From: Dehalococcoidia bacterium
GTDB taxonomy: Bacteria > Chloroflexota > Dehalococcoidia > UBA3495
Direction of reading: 5' to 3'
DNA: 57,321 bases
NCBI GenBank assembly: GCA_030753265.1
Contig: JASMCQ010000109.1
Location: 1-57,321 of the forward strand
Of this stretch, positions 23,644 through 33,137 are shown piece after piece. Both the position numbers and the translations under genes were made by a program. The notes under the pieces are model-generated. The model was not told where the DNA came from and did no database searches. It saw only the letters and a list, made by a program, of their open reading frames with translations. Position 1 is the first letter of the stretch; the number at the start of each line of letters is the position of its first letter.

Positions 23644-26403
23644 ATGCCCCGAACAACCGGTACTGTCCCCCTGACCCTACGGGTCAATGGGGTGGAACAT
23701 AAGATCCAGGTGAAGCCGCGGCACACCCTCCTGGAGGTGCTGCGTGACGACCTCGGATTGACCGGCGCCAAGCGCGGGTGTGACGACGGCACCTGCGGCA
23801 CCTGCACCGTCACCGCCAACGGCCGCATGGCCCGAGCCTGCCGCGTGTCGTTGCGGCGGGCCGAGGGCCTGGAGGTCGTCACCATTGAAGGATTGGGTGG
23901 AGGCTTGGGCGGCTCGGATCGGCTCCACCCCCTGCAGGAAGCCTTCATCGAGGCCGACGCGGTCCAGTGCGGCTTCTGCACGCCGGGGATGATCCTGGCG
24001 GCCAAGGCCCTGCTGGATCGCAACCCGGCTCCCACCCGGCCGCAGATTGTCAAGGCCCTTGGGGGCAACCTGTGCCGCTGCACCGGCTACGTCAGCATCG
24101 TCGACGCCATCGCCCGGGTTGCCGGTGGCGGCCGGGGAGACTCTCCCGAGCCGGCGCGGCCGCCCGGTGAAACCCACCCAAGGGATGACGCCCGGGACAA
24201 GGTGTTGGGGACGGCCCTCTATGCCGCCGACCTGACCATGGAGGGCATGCTCCACGGGGCGATACTGCGGAGCCCTCATCCCCACGCCGATGTCGTCAGC
24301 ATCGACGATACCGAGGCCAGAGCGGTGCCCGGCGTGGTGGCCGTGGTCACGGAGAAGGATGTACCCGGACCGAACCGTTACGGGCGAGCGGTCAAGGACC
24401 AGCCCGTGCTGGCCGACGGCCGGGTGCGCCAGATCGGAGACCCGGTGGCCGCCGTGGCCGCCACCTCGCCGGAGGCCGCGGCCCAAGCGGTCTCCCTGCT
24501 GCGGGTGACCTACAAGCCCCTGCCGGCGGTCCTGGACCCCGCCGGGGCGCTGGAGGAAAACGCCCCCCAGATCCACGAAAGCGGTAACCTCTTGTCCGAG
24601 GGGGCCCATGGCTGGGGCGACGTGGAGGCCGGCCTGGCCGAGGCCGACCTGGTGGTGGAGGAAACGTACACCACTCCCTGGATCGAACAGGGCTACCTGG
24701 AGCCGGATGCGGTGCTGGCCTATGTGGGCGACGGCGGGGTGCTCGTGGTTCGCACTTCCACCCAATACTCCTTCATGCTGCAAAAGGCCATTGCCGAGAA
24801 CCTGGCCCTTCCCGAAGAGCGGGTCCAGGTCCTTCCCACCGTCGTCGGCGGCGCCTTCGGCGGCAAAAACGACGCCACTCCCCACTGCATTGTGGCCCTC
24901 CTGGCGCTGAAGACGGGCCGGCCGGTGAAGCTGGTCTATACTCGCGCCGAGACCTTCGCTTTCACCTACAAGCGTCACCCCTTCCGGATCCATTGCCGCA
25001 CCGGCGTAAAAAAGAATGGCAGGCTCACCGCCCTGGATGTCGAGTTTCTGGCCGATACCGGAGCCTACGCCCATTCGGGACCGGCGGTGTTCGTCCGGTC
25101 CGGGCTCTCCTTGGGGAGCCCCTACCGTTTCGCCAACGCGTCGATCCGCGGAAAGACCGTGTACACCAACAACATCCCGGCGGGGTCCATGCGAGGATTC
25201 GGAGCACCCCAGGCGGTATTCGCCATCGAGTCCCAAATGGACATCATGGCTGCCAAACTGGGCCTCGACCCGCTGAAGTTTCGCGAAATGAACCGCCGCC
25301 GGTCCGACCCCACCGAGGCGACACCCCAGCAGATGGAACAGGAGGCAGCATACCAGGCCACCATCGACGCCGTCCGGCCCTACTACCTGGAAGCTTTGCA
25401 GGCCCGTCAGGCCAAACCCCGGAGCGAAGGCCGGTGGCGTCGCGGGGTGGGGATGGCCTCCATGCGCTATGGCGTCGGGTCTGCCGGCCGGACTCACGAT
25501 CCCGGGCGAGTGGACCTGGAGCTTGGGGCCGATGGCAACGTCCGGGTCCGCACCGGGCTCATGGAACTGGGCCAGGGCTCCGACACCGTGTGGCAGCTCA
25601 TTGTCGCCCAGGCGCTGGGGCTGCCCCAGGGGTCCGTCTCGGTGGTCAGCGGCGACACCGCCGTTACGCCTGACTCGGGCACCACCGGAGGCAGCAGGGC
25701 TACCTATTACGTGGGAAACGCGGCTTGGGACGGGGCGGTCAAGCTCAAGGAGGCCATCCTCTCCACGGCGTCCGAGATGCTGGAGGGGCCCGCCGAAGAC
25801 CTGGAATTGAAGGATGGCCGGGTCACCCTTGCGAGGGGAAACGGCTCCCCCGAGGTGTCGGTCTCCCTGGCTCAGGTGGCCGAGGCCAGGCTCTCGGCAA
25901 GGCTCCCCCTCGACTTTAACGGGGTCTTTGATGCCGCGCCCCTTATCCATGAGTTGGGGACCGGGGAGATGAACCCCTTTCCGGTGTACGTCTCAGCCAC
26001 CCACCTGGCGGAGGTGGAGGTGAGCCCCCAGGGCGAGGTGCGGGTGCTCCGGATAGTGGCCGCCCACGACGTGGGACGAGCCGTTTTTCCCGAGGGCCTG
26101 AAGGGCCAGATAGAAGGGGCGGTCGCCATGGGACTGGGCTTTGCGCTCAAAGAGGAGTACCGTCCGGGAGAGACGGCCGGCTTCAAGCAGTACCGCATCC
26201 CCACCGCGCGGGAACTCCCCGAGGTGGTCATCAAGCTGGTTGAGTTGGTGGACCCTTCGGCGGGCCTCGGAGCCAAGGGCGCGGCGGAGTGCGCCCTGGT
26301 GCCCGTGGCGCCGGCCATCGCCAACGCCATCGCCGACGCAACGGGGGCCCGCATCCACGACCTTCCCGCCACGCCCCAACGCCTGCGGGCGCTGTTGGAC
26401 TGA
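23644..26403 (+). CDS. Aldehyde oxidoreductase-type molybdoenzyme (fused 2Fe-2S and Moco subunits)
   Basis: Xanthine-dehydrogenase-family hydroxylase of 919 residues. The first 160 residues carry two 2Fe-2S clusters: the plant-type CDDGTCGTC...C site and the CGFCTPG...CRCTGY site. Then come the aldehyde oxidase hammerhead and molybdopterin domains with GGAFGGKN, RGFGAPQ, the SGTTGGSR region and the catalytic Glu in GAKGAAE. The layout matches Desulfovibrio-type Mop aldehyde oxidoreductase. No FAD subunit is encoded nearby, so electrons probably leave through an external carrier. Two CoA-transferases follow, suggesting oxidation of an aldehyde or N-heterocycle and activation of the acid. Confidence 0.92.
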   Translation: MPRTTGTVPLTLRVNGVEHKIQVKPRHTLLEVLRDDLGLTGAKRGCDDGTCGTCTVTANGRMARACRVSLRRAEGLEVVTIEGLGGGLGGSDRLHPLQEAFIEADAVQCGFCTPGMILAAKALLDRNPAPTRPQIVKALGGNLCRCTGYVSIVDAIARVAGGGRGDSPEPARPPGETHPRDDARDKVLGTALYAADLTMEGMLHGAILRSPHPHADVVSIDDTEARAVPGVVAVVTEKDVPGPNRYGRAVKDQPVLADGRVRQIGDPVAAVAATSPEAAAQAVSLLRVTYKPLPAVLDPAGALEENAPQIHESGNLLSEGAHGWGDVEAGLAEADLVVEETYTTPWIEQGYLEPDAVLAYVGDGGVLVVRTSTQYSFMLQKAIAENLALPEERVQVLPTVVGGAFGGKNDATPHCIVALLALKTGRPVKLVYTRAETFAFTYKRHPFRIHCRTGVKKNGRLTALDVEFLADTGAYAHSGPAVFVRSGLSLGSPYRFANASIRGKTVYTNNIPAGSMRGFGAPQAVFAIESQMDIMAAKLGLDPLKFREMNRRRSDPTEATPQQMEQEAAYQATIDAVRPYYLEALQARQAKPRSEGRWRRGVGMASMRYGVGSAGRTHDPGRVDLELGADGNVRVRTGLMELGQGSDTVWQLIVAQALGLPQGSVSVVSGDTAVTPDSGTTGGSRATYYVGNAAWDGAVKLKEAILSTASEMLEGPAEDLELKDGRVTLARGNGSPEVSVSLAQVAEARLSARLPLDFNGVFDAAPLIHELGTGEMNPFPVYVSATHLAEVEVSPQGEVRVLRIVAAHDVGRAVFPEGLKGQIEGAVAMGLGFALKEEYRPGETAGFKQYRIPTARELPEVVIKLVELVDPSAGLGAKGAAECALVPVAPAIANAIADATGARIHDLPATPQRLRALLD

Positions 26404-26569
26404 CCCGCCATCCGGCGATCCCGGCTTGCCGGGTGTTTCGGCAGGTGTTCCGGATGAAGGCCGGGCTCGGCTTTCGGCCGGCGCGCCGAGGGCCGGAATT
26501 CGACTTTCGGGTGCGCCCGTCGCCAATCCGCACCGCACCGGGAACGGAGAACATGCAGGGGAACACTGA

Positions 26570-27784
26570 ATGGAAGTAACAAAACCTGCCGGGAACGGGA
26601 CCCCACATCTCGAGGGCGTCCGTATCCTCGACCTGACCCGCATCCTCGCCGGGCCCTACTGTTCCCTGCTCCTCGGAGAGATGGGGGCGGATGTGATCAA
26701 GGTGGAACCGCCGGGGACGGGCGACCATTCGAGACGTGCCGGGGCCTCCGGAGCCAGGGACGGCCTGCACTACCTCGCCTGGAACTTCCACCGGCGGAGC
26801 ATCACCCTCAACATGTACGAGGAGGAGGGGCGAACCATTTTCCGGAAGATGGTCGAAGGGGCCGACGTGGTGCTGGAGAATTTCCGCCCCGGAGTCATGG
26901 CCCGGATGGGCTTCGGCTACGACGATCTGAAAAAGATCAAGCCGGACATCATCCTCACCTCGATCAGCGGCTACGGCCAAGACACCAGCTTCTCCAACTA
27001 CCCGGCCCACAATACCGTCGTACTCAGCTTTACCGGCTGGATGGACCTGAACGGCTTTGCCGATGGCCCGCCGCTCCGGCCCCCCGGTTCCATGGGCGAC
27101 GCCGTCGCCGGGACCTATGCCGCCCTGGGGACATTGGCGGCGCTGTACCGCAAGCAGGCCAATGGCACGGGGGAGCACGTGGACATCGCCATGATGGACT
27201 GCCTGGTGGGGCAGATTGCCTACGATCTAGCCAACTACATCGTGACCGGCGAGGAAGCCACCAGAAAGGGCAACGGGTCGGCCGACCGGGCGTTCCACAA
27301 TGTGTACCGGACTAAGGACGGCTGGATCTACATCCAGGCGGACCTGGAAAACCAGTGGAAACGTTTGGCCGAGACCATGGGCATGCCGGAACTGCTGGAC
27401 GACCCAAGGTTCCGCACCGAGGCGGACCGGGTAAGCCACAAGAAGGAACTGGATGCGATAGCCCAGGAGTGGGTCAAAGACCGCGCCCGCGACGATGTGT
27501 TCCACCTGCTCGCGGGGGCCGGCGTGCCCGCCAGTCCGGTGAACACCGTGGCCGATATCGCCACCCACCCCCACCTGAAGGAGCGGGGGATGCTCCACGA
27601 GGTGGACCATCCCGTTCACGGCAAGCTCCCGGCCCTGACCCCCCGCATCAAGTTCGAGGAGACCCCGGCACGGAAGCCGGCCTATCCCCCGATGCTGGGG
27701 GAGAACAACGAAGAGGTGTACCGGGAGATGCTGGGCTACGACGAAAGCACCCTCGCCGGCTTGAAAGCGCGAGGCATAATATAA
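26570..27784 (+). CDS. Family III CoA-transferase (CaiB/BaiF type)
   Basis: Moves CoA between carboxylic acids. The 404 residues show the typical opening VRILDLTRILAGPYC, GADVIKVEPPGTGD, the ENFRPGV motif, the active-site region VDIAMMDC with the catalytic Asp, and the closing LGENNEEVYREML. It lies downstream of the molybdoenzyme and 40 bp before a second family III member, so it probably activates the acid made by that enzyme. Substrate specificity cannot be told. Confidence 0.92.
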   Translation: MEVTKPAGNGTPHLEGVRILDLTRILAGPYCSLLLGEMGADVIKVEPPGTGDHSRRAGASGARDGLHYLAWNFHRRSITLNMYEEEGRTIFRKMVEGADVVLENFRPGVMARMGFGYDDLKKIKPDIILTSISGYGQDTSFSNYPAHNTVVLSFTGWMDLNGFADGPPLRPPGSMGDAVAGTYAALGTLAALYRKQANGTGEHVDIAMMDCLVGQIAYDLANYIVTGEEATRKGNGSADRAFHNVYRTKDGWIYIQADLENQWKRLAETMGMPELLDDPRFRTEADRVSHKKELDAIAQEWVKDRARDDVFHLLAGAGVPASPVNTVADIATHPHLKERGMLHEVDHPVHGKLPALTPRIKFEETPARKPAYPPMLGENNEEVYREMLGYDESTLAGLKARGII

Positions 27785-27824
27785 CCGGGACAAGTCCCAA
27801 GGCACTACTCAATCGGAGGTGAAA

Positions 27825-29042
27825 ATGGCCGCTCGAGAGGACGACCCCCAGCTGCCCCTCAGCGGGATTCGCGTGGTGGACCTGGGCCGGCGGCTGGCGG
27901 CGCCCGTGTGCGGCACCCACCTGGCTGACTTCGGGGCCGACGTGATCAAGGTGGAGATACCCGACGGAGGGGACCTGCGCCGACGCACCAGGCCCAGCGA
28001 GCACATCAACGGGCTCAATCCCGACTTCGCCGTGGATAACCGCAACAAGCGAAGCGTTACCCTGGACCTGCACAGCCCGGCGGGCCAGGGACTGCTGAAA
28101 CGCCTGGTGGGCCTTTCAGACGTGCTCCTCGAGAACTTCCGCCCCGGCACCCTGGAGAAATGGGACCTGGGTTACGAGAGCCTTTCCAAGGTGAACCCAT
28201 GCCTCATCATCGCCAGGATCAGCGCCTACGGGCAGACCGGGCCCCACGGCAACCGGGTGGGAGAGGCTACCACCACCGCCGCGTACGCCGGGCACGTGTA
28301 CATCAACGGGTTTCCCGAGGGCCCTCCCCTGCGCCTGGCCGCGGCCTACGGGGACCACCTGGGCGCCCTCTTCACCCTCTACGGCATCATGATGGCGCTG
28401 CGGGTGCGGGAACGCACCGGCAAGGGCCAGGTCGTCGATACCGCCCTGTACGAATCCCTATTCCGCATCACCGGCTCCCTGGTGCCGGCCTACGCGGCCC
28501 ACGGCCTGATCCGGAATCGCCGGGGAAACACCGACTCGGGCCAGCCGGCGGTCGGCATCTTCCTTGCGGGCGACGGGAAGTACGTGGCCGTGGACTCGGG
28601 AGACGACCGCCATTTCGCCCGCTGGGCCGAGAGAATCGGCCGCCTGGACATGGTGGACAATCCCAGTTACAAGAACGTGAAAGACCGGATTGAACACGGC
28701 CCGGAAATTGACGAGATGATTACCCAATGGATCGGAGACCGCACGGGACACGAGGTGGTGGCCGTCCTCCAGGAGTTGGGAATTCCCTCGGACGTGGTCA
28801 ATAGCGCCAAGGAAATCTACGAGGAGCCCCACTTCCACGAGCGAGGTTCCATATTGCCCGTGGAGGTCGCCGGCGGCCCCACCATGTACATGCCGGGCCT
28901 CCAGCCCCACCTTTCCGAAACACCGGGACGCGTCAAGAAGTTCAGACTGGGGCTGGGCGAGCACAACGAAGAGGTGTATCAGGGCCTCTTGGGAATGTCC
29001 CCGGCCGAGCTTGCCGCGCTCAAGAACGATGGTGTCATCTGA
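27825..29042 (+). CDS. Family III CoA-transferase (CaiB/BaiF type)
   Basis: 405 residues from the ATG preceded by CGGAGG at five bases; a GTG at 27819 is in frame but lies within the ribosome-binding site. It has ENFRPGT, GADVIKVEIPDGGD and the VVDTALYES active-site segment, and ends with LGEHNEEVYQGLL. It is clearly diverged from the upstream paralogue, so it is not a recent duplicate. It might form a heterodimer or act on a different acid in the same pathway. Confidence 0.92.
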   Translation: MAAREDDPQLPLSGIRVVDLGRRLAAPVCGTHLADFGADVIKVEIPDGGDLRRRTRPSEHINGLNPDFAVDNRNKRSVTLDLHSPAGQGLLKRLVGLSDVLLENFRPGTLEKWDLGYESLSKVNPCLIIARISAYGQTGPHGNRVGEATTTAAYAGHVYINGFPEGPPLRLAAAYGDHLGALFTLYGIMMALRVRERTGKGQVVDTALYESLFRITGSLVPAYAAHGLIRNRRGNTDSGQPAVGIFLAGDGKYVAVDSGDDRHFARWAERIGRLDMVDNPSYKNVKDRIEHGPEIDEMITQWIGDRTGHEVVAVLQELGIPSDVVNSAKEIYEEPHFHERGSILPVEVAGGPTMYMPGLQPHLSETPGRVKKFRLGLGEHNEEVYQGLLGMSPAELAALKNDGVI

Positions 29043-29170
29043 GGCCCGGAGTGTCGTTATTCAGCGATTCGGTCAGTAGCTAACTGGTCAGGGAAAATGT
29101 CAGTTTATGAGAGGTGCGTTCACGTCTTCCGTCAGCCCGGAATCGTAGGTGAAGACTTAAGATTGGATTT

Positions 29171-30364
29171 GTGAACAACACAAGAGAACGCGCCTTGTAT
29201 TTGATAGGTCTTCCGGCGGGTCACGGAGCAGTGGACGCGGGGACCGCCGCGCTCTGGATCATTGCACCGTTCATCGCTGCTAGCTGGGGCCTTACTTCAA
29301 CCCAGGTGGGGCTCATCTTCACCGTCATGGCCGTCTCCGCAGGGATGACTCACATCCCCGCCAGTTTGGTGGGGGAGACTCGGTTCCGCGGAATCTTTCT
29401 ACTCAGCACATTCTGGTGGGTGGCTGGGGCATATTTAGCGGCGTCCCTCGCACCTAGCTATTTAGCGCTCTTGGTTTTCGTTGCTCTGGCGTCATCCGGA
29501 GCTGCGGCGTGGCATCCGGTAGCGATGGGCACTCTAACGGAACGTATGCCGGGACGGCGCGCCATGGCTTTAGCAGTGCACTACGTCGGCGGGTCCTTTA
29601 CGGAGGTTCTGGCGCCGATTGTGGCTGGTGTCCTTCTTGTCTTCATGGACTGGCGCAGCGTGATTCAAGTTACGGTGGTGCCGGCTCTGATCATGGGGGT
29701 GCTTTTCCTGCGGCTGCACAGGAGCATCCGCCCGCCAACAATGGGATCCGTGACTCTGCAAGACCTAAAAGGCCAAGCCAGGTTAGTCTGGAAGCCAACC
29801 AGCTTGGCTGGCCTGGGGATCCTGGGACTTCACAGTATGGCGATGGTGGGCTTGTGGAGTATGATGCCGCTCTACCTGGTGGAAGAACGTGAACTCTCGT
29901 CCAGCGTGGCGGGCACGTTATTCTCCGTCATGGTCTTGGCTGGGAGCCTGGGCGCGGTACTCCTTGGCCGTCTGTTGGACAAACGCGGCCGTAAGATACT
30001 GACCGTGTCAGCCCTGTTGGTTGGCGCAACCTCGCCTCTTCTAATACTGTGGGCTCCCACCGTGCCTATCATGATCAGTGCGCTGATGCTGGCTGGGTTT
30101 GTTATCATGGGCTTGCTACCTGCCCTAATCGCGACGGTCCTAAGCATCGTAGGTGGACGACAAATGGTAATGATCGGCCTGATCATGGGGACTGGCGAGG
30201 TGGTCGGTGCTTTGGGAGCGTTGCTCGCAGGAGTGGCCGGGGAGACTGACCTAAGACTGTCGTTAGTGGTAGTATCGATTATTGCTCTTGGCAGTGCACT
30301 TCTCGCATCCATGCACCCCTTCACGCCAGCCGTCTCGGAGCACGATACAGACGGTTCCATATGA
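29171..30364 (+). CDS. MFS transporter
   Basis: A 397-residue major facilitator with about twelve hydrophobic segments. The N-terminal GHGAVDAGTAAL is reminiscent of the Fsr-like exporter group, and a basic linker near residue 190 separates the halves. The start is GTG with no clear ribosome-binding site. Codon use is visibly less GC-rich than the neighbours (many TTG, CTA, ATA, GTA and GGT codons), hinting at a different history. It lies upstream of the selenoprotein gene with a 236-bp gap. Confidence 0.88.
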   Translation: MNNTRERALYLIGLPAGHGAVDAGTAALWIIAPFIAASWGLTSTQVGLIFTVMAVSAGMTHIPASLVGETRFRGIFLLSTFWWVAGAYLAASLAPSYLALLVFVALASSGAAAWHPVAMGTLTERMPGRRAMALAVHYVGGSFTEVLAPIVAGVLLVFMDWRSVIQVTVVPALIMGVLFLRLHRSIRPPTMGSVTLQDLKGQARLVWKPTSLAGLGILGLHSMAMVGLWSMMPLYLVEERELSSSVAGTLFSVMVLAGSLGAVLLGRLLDKRGRKILTVSALLVGATSPLLILWAPTVPIMISALMLAGFVIMGLLPALIATVLSIVGGRQMVMIGLIMGTGEVVGALGALLAGVAGETDLRLSLVVVSIIALGSALLASMHPFTPAVSEHDTDGSI

Positions 30365-30526
30365 CTTTCAGGGATGTTTTTGAGCAACCTATATGTACAT
30401 GGTTATTGGTGAATAATGGGGGCCAAGAAACTGCCGATATTCAGTTGTGGAGTTAGGAAGGTTCAGGTGGGCAAACAAAGGAGGCCGCTCAGCGCCCGAC
30501 CCCGGACCCCTTTAAGATAACTTCGC

Positions 30527-30555
30527 CCGCGGGCTTCTCCGAAGAGGACCCGCGG
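30527..30555 (+). promoter_or_regulatory. Hairpin in the leader of the UGSC gene
   Basis: CCGCGGG...CCCGCGG arms with a smaller CTTC/GAAG stem inside the loop, 45 bases before the start codon. It may be a leader structure or an upstream terminator lacking a U-tract. Confidence 0.35.
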
Positions 30556-30600
30556 AACGACACGGACCCCACGGCGAAGATGATTGAGGAGGATGTAATC

Positions 30601-32325
30601 ATGGCCAAGCTTAACGTGCTAAACCCCGTGGCCAACACGGTTGTAACGAAAAGGCAGCTGGCAGACCGCCTGCCGGACCTGAACGCCAAAAGGGTCGGGC
30701 TCTATTGGAACGGCAAGGGCGGAGGCGACATCGCCCTGAGGGCCATCGGCGAGCAACTGCAGCGGCGGTTCACCGATGTGCAGGTGGAGATGATCCACTC
30801 CGCTATCCCCGGCCCCAAGGAGATGGTCGAAGCCGGCAAGGGCTTCAACCTGGTGGTGGGTTCAACGGGAGATTGAGGCTCCTGTGCGTCATGGCTTGCC
30901 CATGACCTGGGGGAGATGGAGCAAAGCGGCGTCGCGACGGTTGGCTTCATTTCCAAGACCTTCGAGCACGATTTTCAGACCAGCGCCAAGGTTTTCGGCG
31001 TGCCGGGTCTGCCCTACGTCATCGTGGCCGAACGGGCATTGCCCACCATGGGGCCTGACGAGATCGGCCGCAGGGTGGAGGGCGTGGTGGACCAGGTAAT
31101 CGATAGGCTCACCGCCTTCTCTCCATCGGCTGCCGAGGGAGCTTCCCACGAAGAGTTGGTCAATCTGGGGACGACCCTCTTCGGCCTGGAGGTCCCGGAT
31201 ACGGAGATCTTCGAAGGCTCCGATCAGCTCGATGCCTGGTCCAAGATGAACGCCACCTACCTGGAGCGCGGGTGGGGCGATGGTTTTCCCCTGGTGCCTG
31301 CCACCCCGGAGTTGGTCGGAGCCATGCTCACGGGCACCAAGAGGTCACCCCAGGAGACCATCGCGGTCCTGGAGCCTTGCTTCGGCATCGCCACCGTGGA
31401 GAAGCTGGCGGTCAACGCGGTCATGGCGGGATGTAAGCCCGAGCATCTGCCGGTACTCATCGCCGCGGTGGAAGCGATCAGCGATCCTCTATACGAGCTT
31501 CGGCACGTCGCAATGTCCACCAGCCCCTACACGCCCATGCTGGTGATCAACGGCCCCATCGTCCAGCGCATTGGCCTGAACTCGGGCATGGCCTGCCTTG
31601 GACCGGGTGCTCCCTCGGCGGTGAACACCGTCATCGGGCGCGCGCTGCGCCTGATCCTGATGAACGTCAGCGGCAACTACGTGGGCATCACCGACCTGGA
31701 CACCCTCGGGGACCCCAACAAGTACAGCATGTGCCTGGCGGAGCGGGAGGAGGAGAACCCCTGGGAACCCCTTCACGTCGAGCGGGGCTACCGCAAAGAT
31801 CAGAGCACGGTTACGGCCTTCGTGGCCAACGTCAACATCACCCACGCCGACCACTACACCACCGAGCCCGTGCCCTTCCTGCGCCGGCTGGCCAGCGTCG
31901 TCTGCAACCCGGGGGTTACCGCGACCGGCTGGTGGATGGGCCGGCCCCAGAAAGACATCAACCCCATGGACCTCAAGCCGGACGACTACGACCACGACTG
32001 CCTCATCATCCTCTGTCCCAACCACGCCCGCATGCTGGCGCTCCAGGGCTGGGCGAAACCGGGGGTGAAGGAGGCCCTTCATCTTTTCGCGAAGATGCCG
32101 GTCCGCGAGGGGCCGGGCCTCGTCGGGACCGCGCTGCTCCGGTATGGCAATGACAATAGCAAGGTCAGGAACGAGTGGGGGTGGCTGGCTGACTACCCGG
32201 ACCTGGAAGTGCCGGCGTACCGGAGCCCGGATTCCTACCAGATCATTGTGGCCGGCGCCGACTCCCAGAAGAGCATGGTGGTGCTGGGCGGCAAGAAGGC
32301 GATAACCCGGCTCATCGAGGAATAG
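30601..32325 (+). CDS. UGSC-family selenoprotein (in-frame TGA = Sec92)
   Basis: One 574-residue protein read through TGA 30874-30876. Before the TGA the frame gives 91 residues ending VVGSTGD; after it, in the same frame, GSCASWLAHDLGEMEQ. Together this restores the family motif U-G-S-C (Sec92, Cys95), a thiol/selenol redox-type pair, followed by W and HD as in the family. A hairpin starts two bases after the TGA. Residues 1-185 are the UGSC domain. Residues about 200-574 form a second conserved region (ERGWGDGFPLVP, VNAVMAGCKPEHLP, NPWEPLHVERGY). The ATG has GAGGAGG upstream. The biochemical role is not known to me. As a conventional reading it would be two broken ORFs with no start for the second part before Met106. 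Confidence 0.88.
30879..30915 (+). promoter_or_regulatory. SECIS-like hairpin directly after the TGA codon
   Basis: Inner stem GTCATGG (30888-30894) and CCATGAC (30900-30906) with loop CTTGC; outer stem CTCC (30879-30882) and GGAG (30912-30915), with a 5x5 internal loop of mostly G-U pairs. The apical loop is 18-22 nt after the TGA, in the range used by bacterial SelB. Both the in-frame sequence and the fold are preserved. Confidence 0.7.
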
Positions 32326-32353
32326 CCGGGCGCCCGGTGAATCCGGATTGAAG

Positions 32354-32398
32354 AATGGCGTGTGCTGCTCCATCGAAGGCGGAGCAGCACACGCCATT
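32354..32398. terminator. Terminator after the selenoprotein gene
   Basis: Perfect 18-bp arms (32354-32371 and 32381-32398) with a 9-base loop, then TGTCTCTTTC. It lies between convergent genes; the rest of the 32399-32633 gap shows nothing I can support. Confidence 0.8.
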
Positions 32399-32633
32399 GT
32401 CTCTTTCCCCCGCCGGAGGACGGGGTCAAACCGTCATTTTCTTACCGATGACCGGTCCTCGAAACTAGACCGTCATTTCAACAGTCGGCGTTACAAATAC
32501 CGTTCGTGGTGAGCCCTTCGGCCGGCTCAAGACAGGCTTGTCGAACCACCTACCCCGCGTTCTTCGACGTGCCCAGGGTAAACGGATGTTCATAGCGGCA
32601 ATTCTCGATATTTGGCACTAGGCTGACCGAGTT

Positions 32634-33104
32634 TTAGACCCGGAAGGGATGGGGGACCGGCTTCCCGCCCTTGAGGGGCAACACCACGGTGGCGTTGCCG
32701 GGAATGGGCACGGTGCCGTCGTCCTTCCTCAACCCGATGTCCAGTTCCACATAGCCCAGGCCGTCTTTTTCGAACCTGTTGGTCACCCGGCCGAAGAAGG
32801 TGACGGCCTGCCCGGGGTGGACCATGGCTGCGTTTTTCTGGTAGGTCTTATAGACCCAGCCATCCGGACCGGTCCAGTTGAACAATAGACCCCAAAGGTA
32901 CGCCTGGGAGAAGGAACCCGAGACCACCGCTTCAGGGTTGCCGTCATGCTCGATGGAATACTTGCTGTCGTAGTGGTCCCGGCGCAGGGTCTCGGTTGCG
33001 GAGCACCACCGCGTCATTATGGGGACGGTGATCATCAGCCTGGTCTCGGGCAGCTCCGTTCCTATCTCAGTATCCTCGTAGTAATTGGTTTTAGTCGCGA
33101 CCAT
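32634..33104 (-). CDS. MaoC-like hot-dog protein (hydratase subunit)
   Basis: 156 residues with a hot-dog fold pattern: the N-terminal YYEDTEIGTELPE is typical of MaoC dehydratases, and a helix with VSGSFSQAYLWGLL and the beta strands VTFFGRVTNRFEKDG follow. It lies 33 bp after the FAS1-like partner, and the two together match the split form of a two-domain enoyl-CoA hydratase. The catalytic Asp-x-x-x-x-His motif of R-hydratases is not evident, so the activity is uncertain. Confidence 0.75.
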   Translation of the reverse strand: MVATKTNYYEDTEIGTELPETRLMITVPIMTRWCSATETLRRDHYDSKYSIEHDGNPEAVVSGSFSQAYLWGLLFNWTGPDGWVYKTYQKNAAMVHPGQAVTFFGRVTNRFEKDGLGYVELDIGLRKDDGTVPIPGNATVVLPLKGGKPVPHPFRV

Positions 33105-33137
33105 TGTTGCCCTCCTCTGACTGCAAGACGATGCCTA

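Noticed and set aside
23677..25950. A 757-residue open frame antisense to the molybdoenzyme
   Set aside because: Shadow of a GC-rich coding sequence. It has no recognisable motifs while the plus strand shows complete family signatures.
30601..30876. A stand-alone 91-residue gene, with a separate second gene starting at 30916
   Set aside because: Both pieces are in the same frame, the second has no ribosome-binding site, and joining them through TGA restores the U-G-S-C motif and a continuous domain.
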